Shown here piece after piece: positions 33,674-44,014 of a stretch of 47,127 bases of DNA. This stretch comes from an uncultured Verrucomicrobia subdivision 3 bacterium. Lineage in GTDB: Bacteria > Verrucomicrobiota > Verrucomicrobiia > Limisphaerales > UBA8199. A program made the translations under genes and the position numbers. Below the pieces are notes generated by a model that was given only the letters and a program-made list of their open reading frames with translations, searched no databases and was not told the origin of the DNA. The stretch covers positions 1 to 47,127 of the forward strand of contig CAIWMU010000266.1 in the NCBI GenBank assembly GCA_903913865.1, written 5' to 3'. Every line of letters starts with the position of its first letter. The stretch's first letter is position 1.

Positions 33674-34783
33674 GTCCTGGATGCTGGTGGGGTTCATCGA
33701 AAAGGCGCAAACGTATTCGCCGGAATCGACCAGTCTTTCGAGTTCGGCGGTGCCCCGGATGCCGCCCACGAAATTGATCCGCTTGCTGGTGCGGGGATCG
33801 TGGATGCCGAAGAGGGGGGAAAGCACGCGATCCTGCAACAGGCTGACATCCAGACCTCCGATGCCCGACCCGCCCGGGGCGCGGAACTGCAGCGTGTTCC
33901 ACTGGCCCGTAAGATAGAGACCCAGCAGGTTCTTGGTGCGGGTCTGGCCGTTGCCGCCCGGGGTGATGGTGAAAATTTCCCCCAGTTTCTCGAGCAGCGA
34001 TGAGGGGGTCATGCCGTTGAGATCCTTGAGCACGCGGTTGTAGGCAAGGATCTGCACCTGGCTGTCGGGAAAGATGACGCTGAGGAACCAGCCCGAATGG
34101 CCGGTGCCGTTCCGGGACTGGAAAACGCGCCCGGCGGCGGCGCTGCGATGGTGACCATCCGCAATGTAGAGGCAGGGCAGGGAGGCGAAGGTGTTCCCGA
34201 TCAGGCTCAAATCCGCAGCATCTGTGAGCACCCAGGCGGAGTGGCGGACACCGTCCTTTGCGACAAAATCAATTTCCGGTGCTGCCGCCGTTCTGGTGCG
34301 GACCAGGGCATCCATGACCTCCCGGGCTTTGTAAACCAGGAAGACGGGACCGGTCTGGGCATTCAGGGTTTCGATGTGGCGAACCCGGTCATCCTCCTTG
34401 TCGGGGCGGGTGAACTCGTGCTTCCTGATGATGCCGTTTAGGTAGTCATCGCAGCTTGCCGCCGCCACAAGACCCACCTGAGAGTGGCTGCCCATGATCT
34501 GGCGATAAAGGTAAAAGGCCGGGGCGGAGTCCTGCCTCAGGGCACCCTCATTAATGAGCCGCCGGAAGTTCTCCAGGCCCTTCGCATAGACGGCCGGGGA
34601 GTAGGTATCCGTGCCCGGGGGGAGGTCGATCTCCGGCTTGCTGACGTGCAGAAAGCTGAGGGGATTGCCCGCCGCGACCTCACGCGCCTCCTCGGAGGAC
34701 ATGACGTCGTAAGGCAACTCGCACACGCGGGCCGCCAACTCGGGTTTGGGCCGCAACGCGGCAAAAGGTCTTATGTTAGCCAT
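33578..34783 (-). CDS. DUF1015 family protein
   Basis: A 401-residue cytoplasmic protein matching DUF1015 (PF06245). Clear landmarks are ANIRPFAALRP at the start, CELPYDVMSSEEAR, KHEFTRPDKEDDRVRH (121-136), ADGHHRSAAA (208-217) and MPPKSTWFEPKLRD at the end. The DGHHR box is similar to the nucleotide-binding motif of ParB/sulfiredoxin-like proteins, but the function of this family is not settled. It lies 76 bp downstream of thrC on the same strand, a common pairing with amino-acid genes but only suggestive here. Its 3' end was copied to 31711-32005. Confidence 0.93.
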   Translation of the reverse strand: MANIRPFAALRPKPELAARVCELPYDVMSSEEAREVAAGNPLSFLHVSKPEIDLPPGTDTYSPAVYAKGLENFRRLINEGALRQDSAPAFYLYRQIMGSHSQVGLVAAASCDDYLNGIIRKHEFTRPDKEDDRVRHIETLNAQTGPVFLVYKAREVMDALVRTRTAAAPEIDFVAKDGVRHSAWVLTDAADLSLIGNTFASLPCLYIADGHHRSAAAGRVFQSRNGTGHSGWFLSVIFPDSQVQILAYNRVLKDLNGMTPSSLLEKLGEIFTITPGGNGQTRTKNLLGLYLTGQWNTLQFRAPGGSGIGGLDVSLLQDRVLSPLFGIHDPRTSKRINFVGGIRGTAELERLVDSGEYVCAFSMNPTSIQDLMDIADQGGIMPPKSTWFEPKLRDAMFSHML

Positions 34784-34859
34784 TACTGGGGAATACCATA
34801 GGCGCAGGCCGTCCCAGATTCAAGAGGGGAGGCTGTGACGGTTACGCCCGGCGGGCGGG

Positions 34860-36200
34860 TTAGAATTTGGCCCGGGTCTCCAGTGCCCGGTCGAGGGCTG
34901 ATTTGACGGCATCCAGATTTGCGGGCAGTTCGATCGGTTGGTTGGCGTATCTGGATGGGAAATCCAGTTCCTTCTGATGGTATTTCACCTTCATTTCGAC
35001 AAATTTCAGCCCGTGGGCGGTGGAGAGGACGACGACCCGCTCCGATTTGTCGATTTTGCCAGCCTTGAGCAGTTTCAACATGGCGGCCAGAGCCACCCCT
35101 GTGTGTGGGCAGTTGAACATGCCGGTGCGGTCCCCCATGGCGACGGCATCCGCCAATTCCTCCTCCGTGGCCTGCTCGACGATGCCCTCGAACTGGGCCA
35201 GGGTGCGGACCGCCTTTTCGAAGCTGACCGGGTTGCCGATCTGGATGGCACTCGCCAGGGTTTTCTGGGCCTGCATGGGCTCGAAATTCTTGAATCCGTT
35301 CAGATAGGCGCGGTAGAGGGGGTTTGCCCGCTCCGCCTGGGCCACGACAATCCGGGGCAGTTTTGAGATGAGGCCAAGGTCCTTCATCATCAGGAGGCCC
35401 TTGCCCAGGGCGGAGACGTTGCCAAGGTTCCCGCCGGGGATGACCATCACATCCGGTGTCTCCCAGTCGAACTGCTGCACGATCTCGATTCCGACCGTCT
35501 TTTGCCCCTCCACCCGGAGGGAATTCATCGAATTGGCGAGGTAGAGCGTCGGGTCGCGGGTGATCTCCCGGACGAGTCGCATGCAGCCGTCGAAGTCGGT
35601 ATCCAGATAGAGCACCAGGGCATCGTTCGCAATCGGTTGCACCAGCTGGGCCATGGAAATCTTGCCACGGGGCAGAAGCACGATGGATTGGATCCCTGCA
35701 GCGGCACAATAGGTGGCGAGGGCGGCCGAGGTATCGCCAGTGGAGGCGCAGACCACCGCCTTGATCGGGGCTCCCTCGGAGATCATCTGCTTCACCTGCG
35801 AGACGAGCACCGTCATTCCCAGGTCCTTGAACGATCCGCTATGGGTGTTGCCGCAGAGTTTTATCCACAAGTCGTTCAGCCCGATGATCTTCCCAAAGCG
35901 CTCGGCCCAGAACAGATTCGTTCCCCCCTCATAGACGGAGACCACGTTCCGGTCCTCCACCTGGGGGAGGATCCATTCCTTCTTGCCCCAGACACCGGAG
36001 CCGTAGGGCCATTGGTTGCTCTTGTAGCGCTCCTCAAAAAGCTTCATCCACGCAGCCGGGCTGCGACGGGCAAGGGCGGCGGTGTCGTGTTGCACCTCCA
36101 GCAGCGACTGGCATTCGCGGCAGCTGTAAACGATCGTGTTCAGCGGGTAGGTGGCCCCACACGCGGGGTTGATGCATTTGAACGAGGCTTGATATGTCAT
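34860..36200 (-). CDS. thrC: Threonine synthase
   Basis: A 446-residue PLP enzyme that makes threonine from O-phosphohomoserine. An N-terminal zinc ribbon (C9, C14, C27, C30) is followed by the PLP lysine K125 in [12 protein letters not shown], the [11 protein letters not shown] phosphate loop and the PGGNLGN segment. I chose ATG 36200, which puts the zinc ribbon at the start; the frame runs open to 36272 but the extra 24 residues are unlike the family. Divergent from the permease gene at 36357. Confidence 0.95.
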   Translation of the reverse strand: MTYQASFKCINPACGATYPLNTIVYSCRECQSLLEVQHDTAALARRSPAAWMKLFEERYKSNQWPYGSGVWGKKEWILPQVEDRNVVSVYEGGTNLFWAERFGKIIGLNDLWIKLCGNTHSGSFKDLGMTVLVSQVKQMISEGAPIKAVVCASTGDTSAALATYCAAAGIQSIVLLPRGKISMAQLVQPIANDALVLYLDTDFDGCMRLVREITRDPTLYLANSMNSLRVEGQKTVGIEIVQQFDWETPDVMVIPGGNLGNVSALGKGLLMMKDLGLISKLPRIVVAQAERANPLYRAYLNGFKNFEPMQAQKTLASAIQIGNPVSFEKAVRTLAQFEGIVEQATEEELADAVAMGDRTGMFNCPHTGVALAAMLKLLKAGKIDKSERVVVLSTAHGLKFVEMKVKYHQKELDFPSRYANQPIELPANLDAVKSALDRALETRAKF

Positions 36201-36280
36201 GGTAAAAAAAGCGTTTAGACTATGACACACGCAACCCTCCGAGTGAAGCTCATTTACCTTGGGAAAGGGCATTCACTGTC

Positions 36281-36301
36281 AAAAGTGAGGACTGACCCCA
36301 A
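36281..36301. repeat. Short motif resembling a RAYT element end
   Basis: TCAAAAGTGAGGACTGACCCC lies in the 156-bp gap between the divergent thrC and permease genes. It is almost identical to 17564-17587. No transposase is nearby. Confidence 0.45.
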
Positions 36302-36356
36302 ATTTTTGTTTCGGCGGGGGGTGGTTGTTGGCACAGTGTGGGGACAAACGCACTCT

Positions 36357-37925
36357 ATGGCCACGACTAACAAGAAACTTTTTGTTGCTGATGACGGCAG
36401 AAATTTGGTTGTCACGTTCGCTCTCGTCAGCTCCCTGTTTTTGCTCTGGGGCTTCTGCAACGGGATGATCGATGTGATGGACAAGCACTTCCAGGATCAG
36501 TTGCACCTGACGAAGGCCCAGTCGGCTTGGGTGCAGTTTGCGCACTACATGGGCTACACGCTCATGGCCCTGCCAGCCGGGTGGATCACGCGCCGGTTGG
36601 GATACAAGTATGGGATCATCTTCGGCCTGGTGCTCGTGGCGCTTGGAGGTTTCTGGTTTCTGCCCGCGACGCATATCTCCCAGTTCTGGGCATTTCTGCT
36701 CGGTGTCTGTTTGATCGCGATGGGATTGACTGTTCTGGAGACCGTCGCCAATCCCTACACCACGGTGCTCGGACCGAAGGAACGGGGGGCGACGCGCATC
36801 AACCTTGCACAATCCTTCAATGGCATCGGGTGGATTCTCGGGCCGATTGTCGGAGGCTACTATTTTTATTCCGAGGGGGGCGTGCAGGTTGCGCACGGCC
36901 AGCTCTATATTCCCTACGTTGGCATCGGTGTGATTGTGCTGGTGCTGGCGGTGGTGTTCTACTTCGCCAACGTGCCTGACATCAAAGTGGAGGATCCCTA
37001 CCACACGGATGAAGCGGGCGGGGCGAATGCCGTTCCATTGGCCGACCGGCAGGTCAACCGGTTTCTCAACTATGTGCTGATGGTGCTCAATGTGGGGGTG
37101 CTCGCCTTTGCCACCTACATGATCCTGGGCTTGATCCTGCCGGCGTGCAATGTCAGTGCCGAACAATCGGCGCGATGGGTGCCGATCCTTTCCGTGGGGA
37201 TGTTCGTGGCCGCCGCCTTGTGGTTGATTCCGGTGGGCAGGAAAATCTCCACGCACAACATCTGGGCGCATCCACACTTTTCCTCAGCGACCCTGGCGCA
37301 GTTCTTCTATGTCGCCGCGCAGGCCGGCATTTTCAGTTTCTTCATCAACTACATCATTTCGGAGCCGCCCGCAGTTTCCAAGGAATGGGCGGATGGCTGG
37401 TTGATCGGCGGCAACGCCGTCCTGCGGGACGGGGCCTACCACATCAATGAGAAGGGGGCCACCCGGTTGCTGGGTTACGTCGGGTTTGTGCTGTTTTGTG
37501 TGGGCCGGTTCGTCGGGGCCGCAGTCATTAACAGGCTGCCTGCGCACCGGGTGCTCGGATGTTATAGCTTCGTGAACCTGCTCTTGTGTGGCGTTGTCGT
37601 GATGAAACTTGGGTGGGTGTCGGTGGCAGCCGTGTTCCTGACCTTCTTCTTCATGTCGGTCATGTTTCCCACCATTTTTGCCCTAGGCATTCACGGTTTG
37701 GGCGCACAGTCGAAGAAGAAAGCCTCGGCGTTCATCGTCATGTCCATCACAGGCGGCGCACTGATGCCGAAGCTCATGGGGCACCTCGGCGATATCTATA
37801 ACATGTCCGTGAGCTTTTGGATGCCGCTGGTCTGTTTCTCGCTCATAGCAGCCTATGGCTTTGGCTGGTCCAAGCTCAGCGGGGAAGAAGGGTTGAAGGG
37901 CATCTCCACGCAGGGCGGGCATTGA
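36357..37925 (+). CDS. Sugar:proton symporter, MFS FHS family (fucose permease-like)
   Basis: A 522-residue transporter with about 12 membrane helices. The first helix carries the FHS-type FLLWGFCNGMIDVM, followed by AHYMGYTLMALPAGWITRRLGYKYGI and ETVANPYTTVLGP, which are family hallmarks, and a late MSVMFPTIFALGIHGLG. Family members bring L-fucose, glucose or related sugars in with protons. I chose ATG 36357: it is preceded by GGGGA at a normal distance, and the upstream open frame (from 36222) would run through the RAYT-like motif. The sulfatase at 40685 and Tat sugar enzymes elsewhere fit sugar use. Confidence 0.93.
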   Translation: MATTNKKLFVADDGRNLVVTFALVSSLFLLWGFCNGMIDVMDKHFQDQLHLTKAQSAWVQFAHYMGYTLMALPAGWITRRLGYKYGIIFGLVLVALGGFWFLPATHISQFWAFLLGVCLIAMGLTVLETVANPYTTVLGPKERGATRINLAQSFNGIGWILGPIVGGYYFYSEGGVQVAHGQLYIPYVGIGVIVLVLAVVFYFANVPDIKVEDPYHTDEAGGANAVPLADRQVNRFLNYVLMVLNVGVLAFATYMILGLILPACNVSAEQSARWVPILSVGMFVAAALWLIPVGRKISTHNIWAHPHFSSATLAQFFYVAAQAGIFSFFINYIISEPPAVSKEWADGWLIGGNAVLRDGAYHINEKGATRLLGYVGFVLFCVGRFVGAAVINRLPAHRVLGCYSFVNLLLCGVVVMKLGWVSVAAVFLTFFFMSVMFPTIFALGIHGLGAQSKKKASAFIVMSITGGALMPKLMGHLGDIYNMSVSFWMPLVCFSLIAAYGFGWSKLSGEEGLKGISTQGGH

Positions 37926-38010
37926 GGGGGCAGGCGGGGTCGCATGCCCCTGTTGATGGCTGTTGGAGCCGAGTCATTGTTTCATGCAATGACCGGACGT
38001 CTGACCTTTT

Positions 38011-38238
38011 ATGAACACAGATCCAGGGAAGAGTTCGAGGGGATACAAACTCTCGTTCATCATCAATACCGTGATCGGAGGGCTGATGCTTCTGCTTTCA
38101 GTCTTCAGTTTTTCCTTGGAGTCCATCTTTCCGCAGTTGGGTGGTTCGCTCTCGCATGGCTTCCTCCCGGGTGCGGTGCTGTGCCTGTTCATCGCATCGC
38201 TTCACTACGCAAAATATTTGAGCCTGCAGCGGCAATAG
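38011..38238 (+). CDS. Small membrane protein of unknown function
   Basis: A 75-residue protein with two hydrophobic helices (LSFIINTVIGGLMLLLSVF and FLPGAVLCLFIASLHYAKYL) and charged ends. No family recognised. It begins 85 bp after the permease gene on the same strand and has no clear ribosome site. The membrane pattern and sensible codon use make it plausible; a chance open frame is not excluded. Confidence 0.5.
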   Translation: MNTDPGKSSRGYKLSFIINTVIGGLMLLLSVFSFSLESIFPQLGGSLSHGFLPGAVLCLFIASLHYAKYLSLQRQ

Positions 38239-38330
38239 GGTGGGGCTGACCCTGTGACCCCGGCCGGGGGGGATGAGCAGGAGGGCGGTGGTCCCGGGGT
38301 AAGTGAAGATATGCGATGCTCCGTCCTTGG

Positions 38331-38433
38331 CGCTCTGGCATCCCTCCGGGAAGCGGGGTGCTTTGGGTATGGACCGGGGGTGTCGCTTGCGCTCAACCCC
38401 CGGCTACATGCTGGCACGCCCTGCGGGGCGCTG
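38331..38433. repeat. Dispersed hairpin repeat, family 2, copy 3
   Basis: GGCATCCCTCCGGGAAGC, then CCGGGGGTGTCGCTTGCGCTC with AACCCCCGGCTA, then the GCACGCCCTGCGGGGCGC hairpin. It lies between the small membrane protein and the convergent PaaK-like gene. Confidence 0.68.
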
Positions 38434-38517
38434 GTGGGTGGCCGGGATGTGCATTTGTCGCTGCGACGAGTAGGGGGCAGAATACTTCAGGTCAGGTTGG
38501 GTAGTTTCGGATTGGCT

Positions 38518-39786
38518 CTACGTGGAGGCCTGAGTTGCCGGTTTGGCCGGGATGCAGAGGCGGAATTTGCCTGAGCCCTGGGGGACCATGAGGTCGGTGG
38601 GCTCGATTTGGACTGCGCCGGGAGCTTCGAGCTGGTGCTCGAGGCGGTCACGCAGTTGGGTTTCTGCAGTCGGTTCAAGTCCGTGCCCGTCTGGAATCGT
38701 GCGGAGCTGGAATCGGCCCTCTTTGGCCGCCAGCTGGTAGTGGACGACCCCCCCCAATCCGGCAAAGCACTGGTCCACATCCCGAACGGTCACCCTTTTC
38801 CCGGAGGGCGTGTGGAAGGCATCGGCAGCGCGTCCGTGCAACTCGTAACGGGGTCCTCCGGGACCGGTTTCGATGCAGGCGAGGTCGCCGATGCGGTAGC
38901 GCAGGAGCGGCATGTAAGGGTTTGTAAGGGTGCTGACGATGATGTCGCCGATCCCCCGGTCATCCAGAAAAGCGATGTCCAGCACCGCCGTTTCGAGGCT
39001 GGGGCGCATGGATCCTGAGTCATCCTCCATCATCAGGTGGCCGGTCTCCGTGGATCCGTAAAGGTTGAACACGGGCACCTGAAAGACCCGCTGCATGATC
39101 CGGCGGTGGTTGACGCTCAGATATTCGTAACTGCTGAGGATGAACCTGAGGGAGGGGATGCGGATGCCGTGCCGTTCACAATACAGGGCGAAAACGGCAC
39201 CGTAAACAGGGTCCACATCCAGAAAGACCGGGTTCCAATCCACAGTCTCCTCTGCCATCCGGGAAAGGTCTGATTGGCTCCAGAGAAAGGGGTATTTGGA
39301 CAGGGCCACGAACTGGGTGGATCCGACGACCCTGTCGGCGCAGGAGGGTGTGCCGCTGTAGGAGATGTCGTTGTTGCAGGAGGGGGAGGTGATGGCCACA
39401 CGGCGGGTGGAGGGCAGCAGGGCCCCACTGGCTGCGGCGGTGGGGTTCAGGGCCAGGGCTAGACGCTCCTGTTCAGCCCACCAGCCCTTTGGGAGGAGCA
39501 GGGGGGTCCGCTGGTCCGAAGTGCCGGAGGTGTGCTCCAGTTCCACTGCGCCACTCTCGATGAGGGCATCCAGATCGGCATCCGGGCCGATAAAATTTCC
39601 CGGGAATCCGCGACGGATGTCGATCTTGGACAGGAACGGCAGTTGCTGATGGCGCTCCAGGAGGGGCGCGGAAGTGGACCTTCCGGCTCCCGAGTAGATG
39701 GGTGCCTGATCGAAATAGCCTTTGAGGACGGCCTCAAGACGTTGTGTCTGTGTCGATTCCAAAATAGGTTCCTGTGTTGCCGGCAT
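38518..39786 (-). CDS. PaaK-like adenylate-forming enzyme
   Basis: A 422-residue protein of the ANL (AMP-forming) superfamily, closest in plan to phenylacetate-CoA ligase and CapK. Motifs are the phosphate loop HTSGTSDQRTPLLL (85-98), YGSTETGH (243-250) and YRIGDLA (298-303). The C-terminal domain is short. Such enzymes activate a carboxylate as an adenylate and usually pass it to CoA; no acyl-carrier or CoA partner is next to it. I chose ATG 39786; the frame is open to a GTG at 39825, but those 13 residues are unlike the family. Convergent with the upstream plus-strand genes, about 105 bp downstream of yjbQ. Confidence 0.85.
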   Translation of the reverse strand: MPATQEPILESTQTQRLEAVLKGYFDQAPIYSGAGRSTSAPLLERHQQLPFLSKIDIRRGFPGNFIGPDADLDALIESGAVELEHTSGTSDQRTPLLLPKGWWAEQERLALALNPTAAASGALLPSTRRVAITSPSCNNDISYSGTPSCADRVVGSTQFVALSKYPFLWSQSDLSRMAEETVDWNPVFLDVDPVYGAVFALYCERHGIRIPSLRFILSSYEYLSVNHRRIMQRVFQVPVFNLYGSTETGHLMMEDDSGSMRPSLETAVLDIAFLDDRGIGDIIVSTLTNPYMPLLRYRIGDLACIETGPGGPRYELHGRAADAFHTPSGKRVTVRDVDQCFAGLGGVVHYQLAAKEGRFQLRTIPDGHGLEPTAETQLRDRLEHQLEAPGAVQIEPTDLMVPQGSGKFRLCIPAKPATQAST

Positions 39787-39890
39787 TTGCTGTCTGCAAT
39801 ATGTCAGACGGACCCACCCTAGCACAATCCGCCAGCCGGTGCATGGCGGGTCGATCAGATTTGGGGAGGCGCCGGCAGGGGGGCGGCCGA

Positions 39891-40310
<420 letters not shown>

Positions 40311-40370
40311 GGCATCGGTATGCCAGCTGCGGGTGGGCGGCGCAATGCGGGATTCGTGGCGGGTGGGATG

Positions 40371-40402
40371 TTTTACACGAAGGCACGAAGACACGAAGGG
40401 GG
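40371..40402. repeat. Short dispersed element, CACGAAG type
   Basis: TTTTACACGAAGGCACGAAG and then ACACGAAGGGGG repeats the unit CACGAAG three times. I recall similar segments in intergenic regions of Verrucomicrobiota and Planctomycetota. It is non-coding. Confidence 0.5.
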
Positions 40403-40433
40403 AAACCGCTGGGGGGCGTTGGGGAGGGGAGAG

Positions 40434-40465
40434 AACCGCGAATGGACGCCAATGAACGCGAATGG
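40434..40465. repeat. Short element related to the 10-bp array at 351
   Basis: AACCGCGAATGGACGCCAAT then GAACGCGAATGG shares the GGACCGCAAATGGACGCGGATGG pattern that leads into the tandem array at 351-450, with a 10-11-bp period and three units. The gap 40311-40684 holds this, the CACGAAG element and a GAACTGACCCCA motif near 40577, and no gene. Confidence 0.55.
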
Positions 40466-40684
40466 GGGGTATTGGGATTAAGAATTTGGGATGGCCTTTG
40501 TGGATGGGCGTTGACCGTTTTCCCGCGAGGCGTCAGTTCCGTCACTGTTGAGTCCGGCTGGGGCCGGCCTCAACAGATGAGAACTGACCCCATCGCTCGG
40601 GTGCCGCGTAAACGGACCAAAAAGCGGGTCTGAGGCCAAACGGGGGCTGGCGCAGGTGTTCGGGGGAATTGTATAGTGCGGGGC

Positions 40685-42148
40685 ATGAGAACTGTTTGCC
40701 TTCTGGCCGTGGCCGTTTTCGCGGTGGGGTTTGGGATTTCGCACGGGGAATCGACTAATGATCCTTCTGTTACATCCACGGCGGTGCCTGCGCGCAAGCC
40801 GAACATCCTGATCATCGTGGGGGATGACATGGGGTATGGCGACGTGGGCTTCCACGGTTGCAAGGACATCCCGACACCGAATCTGGATGCACTGGCATCC
40901 TCCGGCGTGCGTTTCACAAGTGGCTACGTCACAGGGCCCTACTGTTCCCCGACGCGGGCCGGGTTGCTGACGGGCCGGTATCAGACTCGGTTCGGGCATG
41001 AATACAACCCTTCGGGTGCGGCTGCGGGGCTTCCGGTGAACCAGGTGACTCTGGCGGATCGGTTGAAGGCGGCCGGATATGCCACCGGGCTGGTTGGTAA
41101 ATGGCATCTTGGCAGCCAGCGGCTGATGCACCCGCAGAAACGTGGTTTTCAGGAGTTTTTCGGGTTTTTGGGTGGATCTCACAGCTACTTCAATGCGGCG
41201 GGGATCATGCGGGGAACCGAACCGGTGGATGATGTGGATTATACAACCGACGCATTTGGCCGCGGGGCAGTTGATTTCATTGAGCGGCACAAGAAGGAGC
41301 CATGGTTCCTGTATCTTGCCTTCAACGCGGTCCACACCCCGATGCAGGCCACGGATGATCGGCTCAGAAAGTTCCCAAATATCACGGACTCAAAACGAAA
41401 GAATTATGCGGCGATGATGCTGGCTATGGACGAGGCGGTTGGCAGCGTGCAAAGAAGACTGGTCGAACTGGGGCTGGACAAGGACACCCTTGTCACCTTT
41501 ATCAGCGACAACGGCGGCCCTGCAATGCCAGGGGTTACGGTGAATGGGTCGATCAACTCACCGTTGAGGGGGAGCAAACGGACGACTTTGGAGGGGGGAA
41601 TCCGGGTGCCGTTTGTCGTTTCCTGGCCGGGGCATTTAAAGCCGGGGGTGTGCGAATCGCCGGTGATCCAACTGGATTTGCATGCCACGGCACTTGCTGT
41701 GGCGGGTATCGCCCCTGAGGCGGAGTGGAGGCTGGAGGGGGTGAATCTGTTGCCGTTTCTGGATGGAACCAAAAGCGGGTTGCCGCATGACAAGCTGTTC
41801 TGGCGGTTCGGGGAGCAGATGGCGGTCCGCGCGGGTGATTTCAAACTCGTCCGGTATGATTTGAATGCGGACACCCGGACCGGGCGGCGTAATCAGGGGG
41901 TCACCCTGCCGATGCTCTACAATTTACGGGAGGATATTGGGGAGACAAAGGATCTGGCGGCAGCCATGCCGGGGAAGGTCCAGGAGTTGCAGGGGCTTTG
42001 GAATGAGTGGAACGAGGGGAATGTGCGTCCCCTTTGGGGCGGCACTGCTGGCGACAGCGATGGGCCTGAGCCTGCGCAACCGGAGGTGTCGGAGCCGGTC
42101 TCAAAGAAACAAGCCCGGCGGCTGGAGGGTGGGAAAGCGCAACCCTGA
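40685..42148 (+). CDS. Exported type I sulfatase
   Basis: A 487-residue arylsulfatase A-like enzyme with a Sec signal peptide (MRTVCLLAVAVFAVGFGISHG). The formylglycine motif CSPTR is at residues 87-91 inside YCSPTRAGLLTGR, so C87 needs oxidation by a formylglycine-generating enzyme not seen here. Calcium ligands are in VGDDMGYGD (D47, D48) and ISDNGGP, and KWHLG is present. Likely removes sulfate from polysaccharides in the periplasm. I chose ATG 40685 over an upstream GTG at 40676, because it begins the signal peptide. The C-terminal 40 residues are Pro/Glu-rich and extra to the family. Confidence 0.94.
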   Translation: MRTVCLLAVAVFAVGFGISHGESTNDPSVTSTAVPARKPNILIIVGDDMGYGDVGFHGCKDIPTPNLDALASSGVRFTSGYVTGPYCSPTRAGLLTGRYQTRFGHEYNPSGAAAGLPVNQVTLADRLKAAGYATGLVGKWHLGSQRLMHPQKRGFQEFFGFLGGSHSYFNAAGIMRGTEPVDDVDYTTDAFGRGAVDFIERHKKEPWFLYLAFNAVHTPMQATDDRLRKFPNITDSKRKNYAAMMLAMDEAVGSVQRRLVELGLDKDTLVTFISDNGGPAMPGVTVNGSINSPLRGSKRTTLEGGIRVPFVVSWPGHLKPGVCESPVIQLDLHATALAVAGIAPEAEWRLEGVNLLPFLDGTKSGLPHDKLFWRFGEQMAVRAGDFKLVRYDLNADTRTGRRNQGVTLPMLYNLREDIGETKDLAAAMPGKVQELQGLWNEWNEGNVRPLWGGTAGDSDGPEPAQPEVSEPVSKKQARRLEGGKAQP

Positions 42149-42273
42149 CTCGATCTGGAGGCAAGGATTCCCGGTGAATGGATGGCAAAACCGGGGTGTT
42201 TGCGGGGGGAAGGTGCGGATTGGCGGGGAATTTTTTGCGTGCATCGGGGGGTGGCATCTGACTATAACCTTGC

Positions 42274-42903
42274 ATGTTTTCGCTACAGCGTATTTTTGGC
42301 AAGAAAGACCGTTTTTTTGGATTGCTGGAATCAAGTGCCCAGGAAGCCCGCAAGAGTGTGCAGACCCTTGTGAAGCTGGGGAAGGATATCGACAACCCGC
42401 CCGCGGCCAACGAGTTCAATTATTCACGCCAGAAGGACAAGGAAATCACAAACGAGATTCGCTCGGCGGTTTACAGCACCTTTGTCACAGCCTTTGAACG
42501 GGAAGACATCGAGGGGCTTTCCAACGCGATCTATAAAATCCCGAAAACCGTCGAGAAATTCAGCCAGCGGGTGATGCTGGCCCCGCAGCATGCCCGCGGG
42601 GTGGATTTCTCCCTGCAGATCAAACTTCTGGAGCAGGCCACCGACATTGTGGTCGAGCTGGTCCAATGCCTCCGGGACAGCACGAATCTGGACAAGGTGA
42701 AGGAGTTGAACGACCGGTTGCAGTGCATCGAAGCCGAGGCCGACAGCCACATGATGGACCTCTACAAGGACCTGTTCAGTGGAAAATACGACGCGGTGCG
42801 GGTGATCGTGCTGAAGGACCTCTTTGAGTTGCTGGAAAAGATCATCGACCGGTGCCGGGATGCTGGAAACATGGTGGCCCAGATCGTTCTGAAAAACTCC
42901 TAA
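42274..42903 (+). CDS. DUF47 family protein, phosphate-uptake partner
   Basis: A 209-residue all-helical cytosolic protein of the DUF47 / PhoU-like family. The N-terminal helix IFGKKDRFFGLLESSAQ and the late ECI(E)A-EADSHMMDLYKDLF and DLFELLEKIIDRCRDAGN segments are family hallmarks. It is followed 3 bp later by the PiT transporter; this pairing is common, and DUF47 is thought to modulate PiT. Confidence 0.93.
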   Translation: MFSLQRIFGKKDRFFGLLESSAQEARKSVQTLVKLGKDIDNPPAANEFNYSRQKDKEITNEIRSAVYSTFVTAFEREDIEGLSNAIYKIPKTVEKFSQRVMLAPQHARGVDFSLQIKLLEQATDIVVELVQCLRDSTNLDKVKELNDRLQCIEAEADSHMMDLYKDLFSGKYDAVRVIVLKDLFELLEKIIDRCRDAGNMVAQIVLKNS

Positions 42904-42906
42904 GCC

Positions 42907-44010
42907 ATGACCCTGCTGCTCACGGTCATTTTCATCGCGCTCGTTTTTGAATACATCAACGGGTTCCATGACACGGCGAATTCGATCGCCACGGTGGTCT
43001 CCACCAAGGTGCTCACCCCCCGTCAGGCGATAGTTCTGGCCGCCACCACAAACCTTGCGGGTGCGCTCTGGGGCACGGCTGTTGCCAAGACCATCTCCTC
43101 GGGGTTGATCGACTCCAAAGTGATCTCGATGAGTTCGGAGATCATCATCTGCGCCCTGCTGGGAGGCATCATATGGAATCTGGTGACCTGGTGGTTCGGG
43201 TTGCCATCCAGTTCCAGCCATGCCTTGATCGGGGGGCTTTGCGGAGCGGCGGTGGCGGCTTCCGGGAACAACTTTCACGCCATCATCTGGTCGCAACCCT
43301 CAGCGGAGCACTGGTATCTCGGCAAGGGGCTGCTTTGGAAGGTGGTATTACCCATGGTGACATCGCCGGTGATCGGATTGGTTCTGGGATTTGGAGTCAT
43401 GGGCTTGCTGTATTGGCTCCTCCGCAACGCAAGGCCGACCCCGGTGAACCGTTTTTTTGGCAGGGCCCAGATTTTCAGTGCCGGGGCGATGGGCTTCATG
43501 CATGGAACCAACGATGCCCAGAAGACGATGGGTATTATTGCGCTCAGCCTTTTGGGGGCGACCCAGGCGGGCAAGCTCGAAAACCTGCCCGGATGGCTTT
43601 CATTCCTCCACACCCCGACTCCCGGGGTTGGTCATGAGACAGAGATTGCGGCTTGGATCAAGGTGGTCTGCGCCCTGACGATGGCGGCCGGAACAGCGGT
43701 GGGCGGCTGGCGTATCACGAGAACTTTGGGTCACAAGATGGTGAAACTGCACCCTATCAATGGATTTGCTGCGGAAACCTGTTCCGCGACGGTGATTCTG
43801 GCGGCGACCAACCTGGGGATCCCGGTCTCGACCACCCACAATATTTCTGCGGCCATCATGGGTGTGGGTGCTGCAAAGAGGTTCAATGCGATCAAATGGA
43901 GTGTGGTTGAGCGGATGGTCTGGGCCTGGATCATGACCCTGCCGGTGAGCGCCGGGCTGGCCTACCTTTTCGTAAAACTTCTGCACTCGGTCATCGGGCC
44001 GGGAATGTGA
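42907..44010 (+). CDS. pit: PiT family inorganic phosphate transporter
   Basis: A 367-residue membrane protein with about ten helices. The two PiT signature repeats are visible: YINGFHDTANSIATVV near the start and FMHGTNDAQKTMG in the second half, together with WWFGLPSSSSHALIGGL and GIPVSTTHNISAAIMGVG. It takes up phosphate with a cation. It forms a tight operon with DUF47 (3-bp gap) and the FMN reductase (4-bp gap). Confidence 0.95.
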   Translation: MTLLLTVIFIALVFEYINGFHDTANSIATVVSTKVLTPRQAIVLAATTNLAGALWGTAVAKTISSGLIDSKVISMSSEIIICALLGGIIWNLVTWWFGLPSSSSHALIGGLCGAAVAASGNNFHAIIWSQPSAEHWYLGKGLLWKVVLPMVTSPVIGLVLGFGVMGLLYWLLRNARPTPVNRFFGRAQIFSAGAMGFMHGTNDAQKTMGIIALSLLGATQAGKLENLPGWLSFLHTPTPGVGHETEIAAWIKVVCALTMAAGTAVGGWRITRTLGHKMVKLHPINGFAAETCSATVILAATNLGIPVSTTHNISAAIMGVGAAKRFNAIKWSVVERMVWAWIMTLPVSAGLAYLFVKLLHSVIGPGM

Positions 44011-44014
44011 GCCC

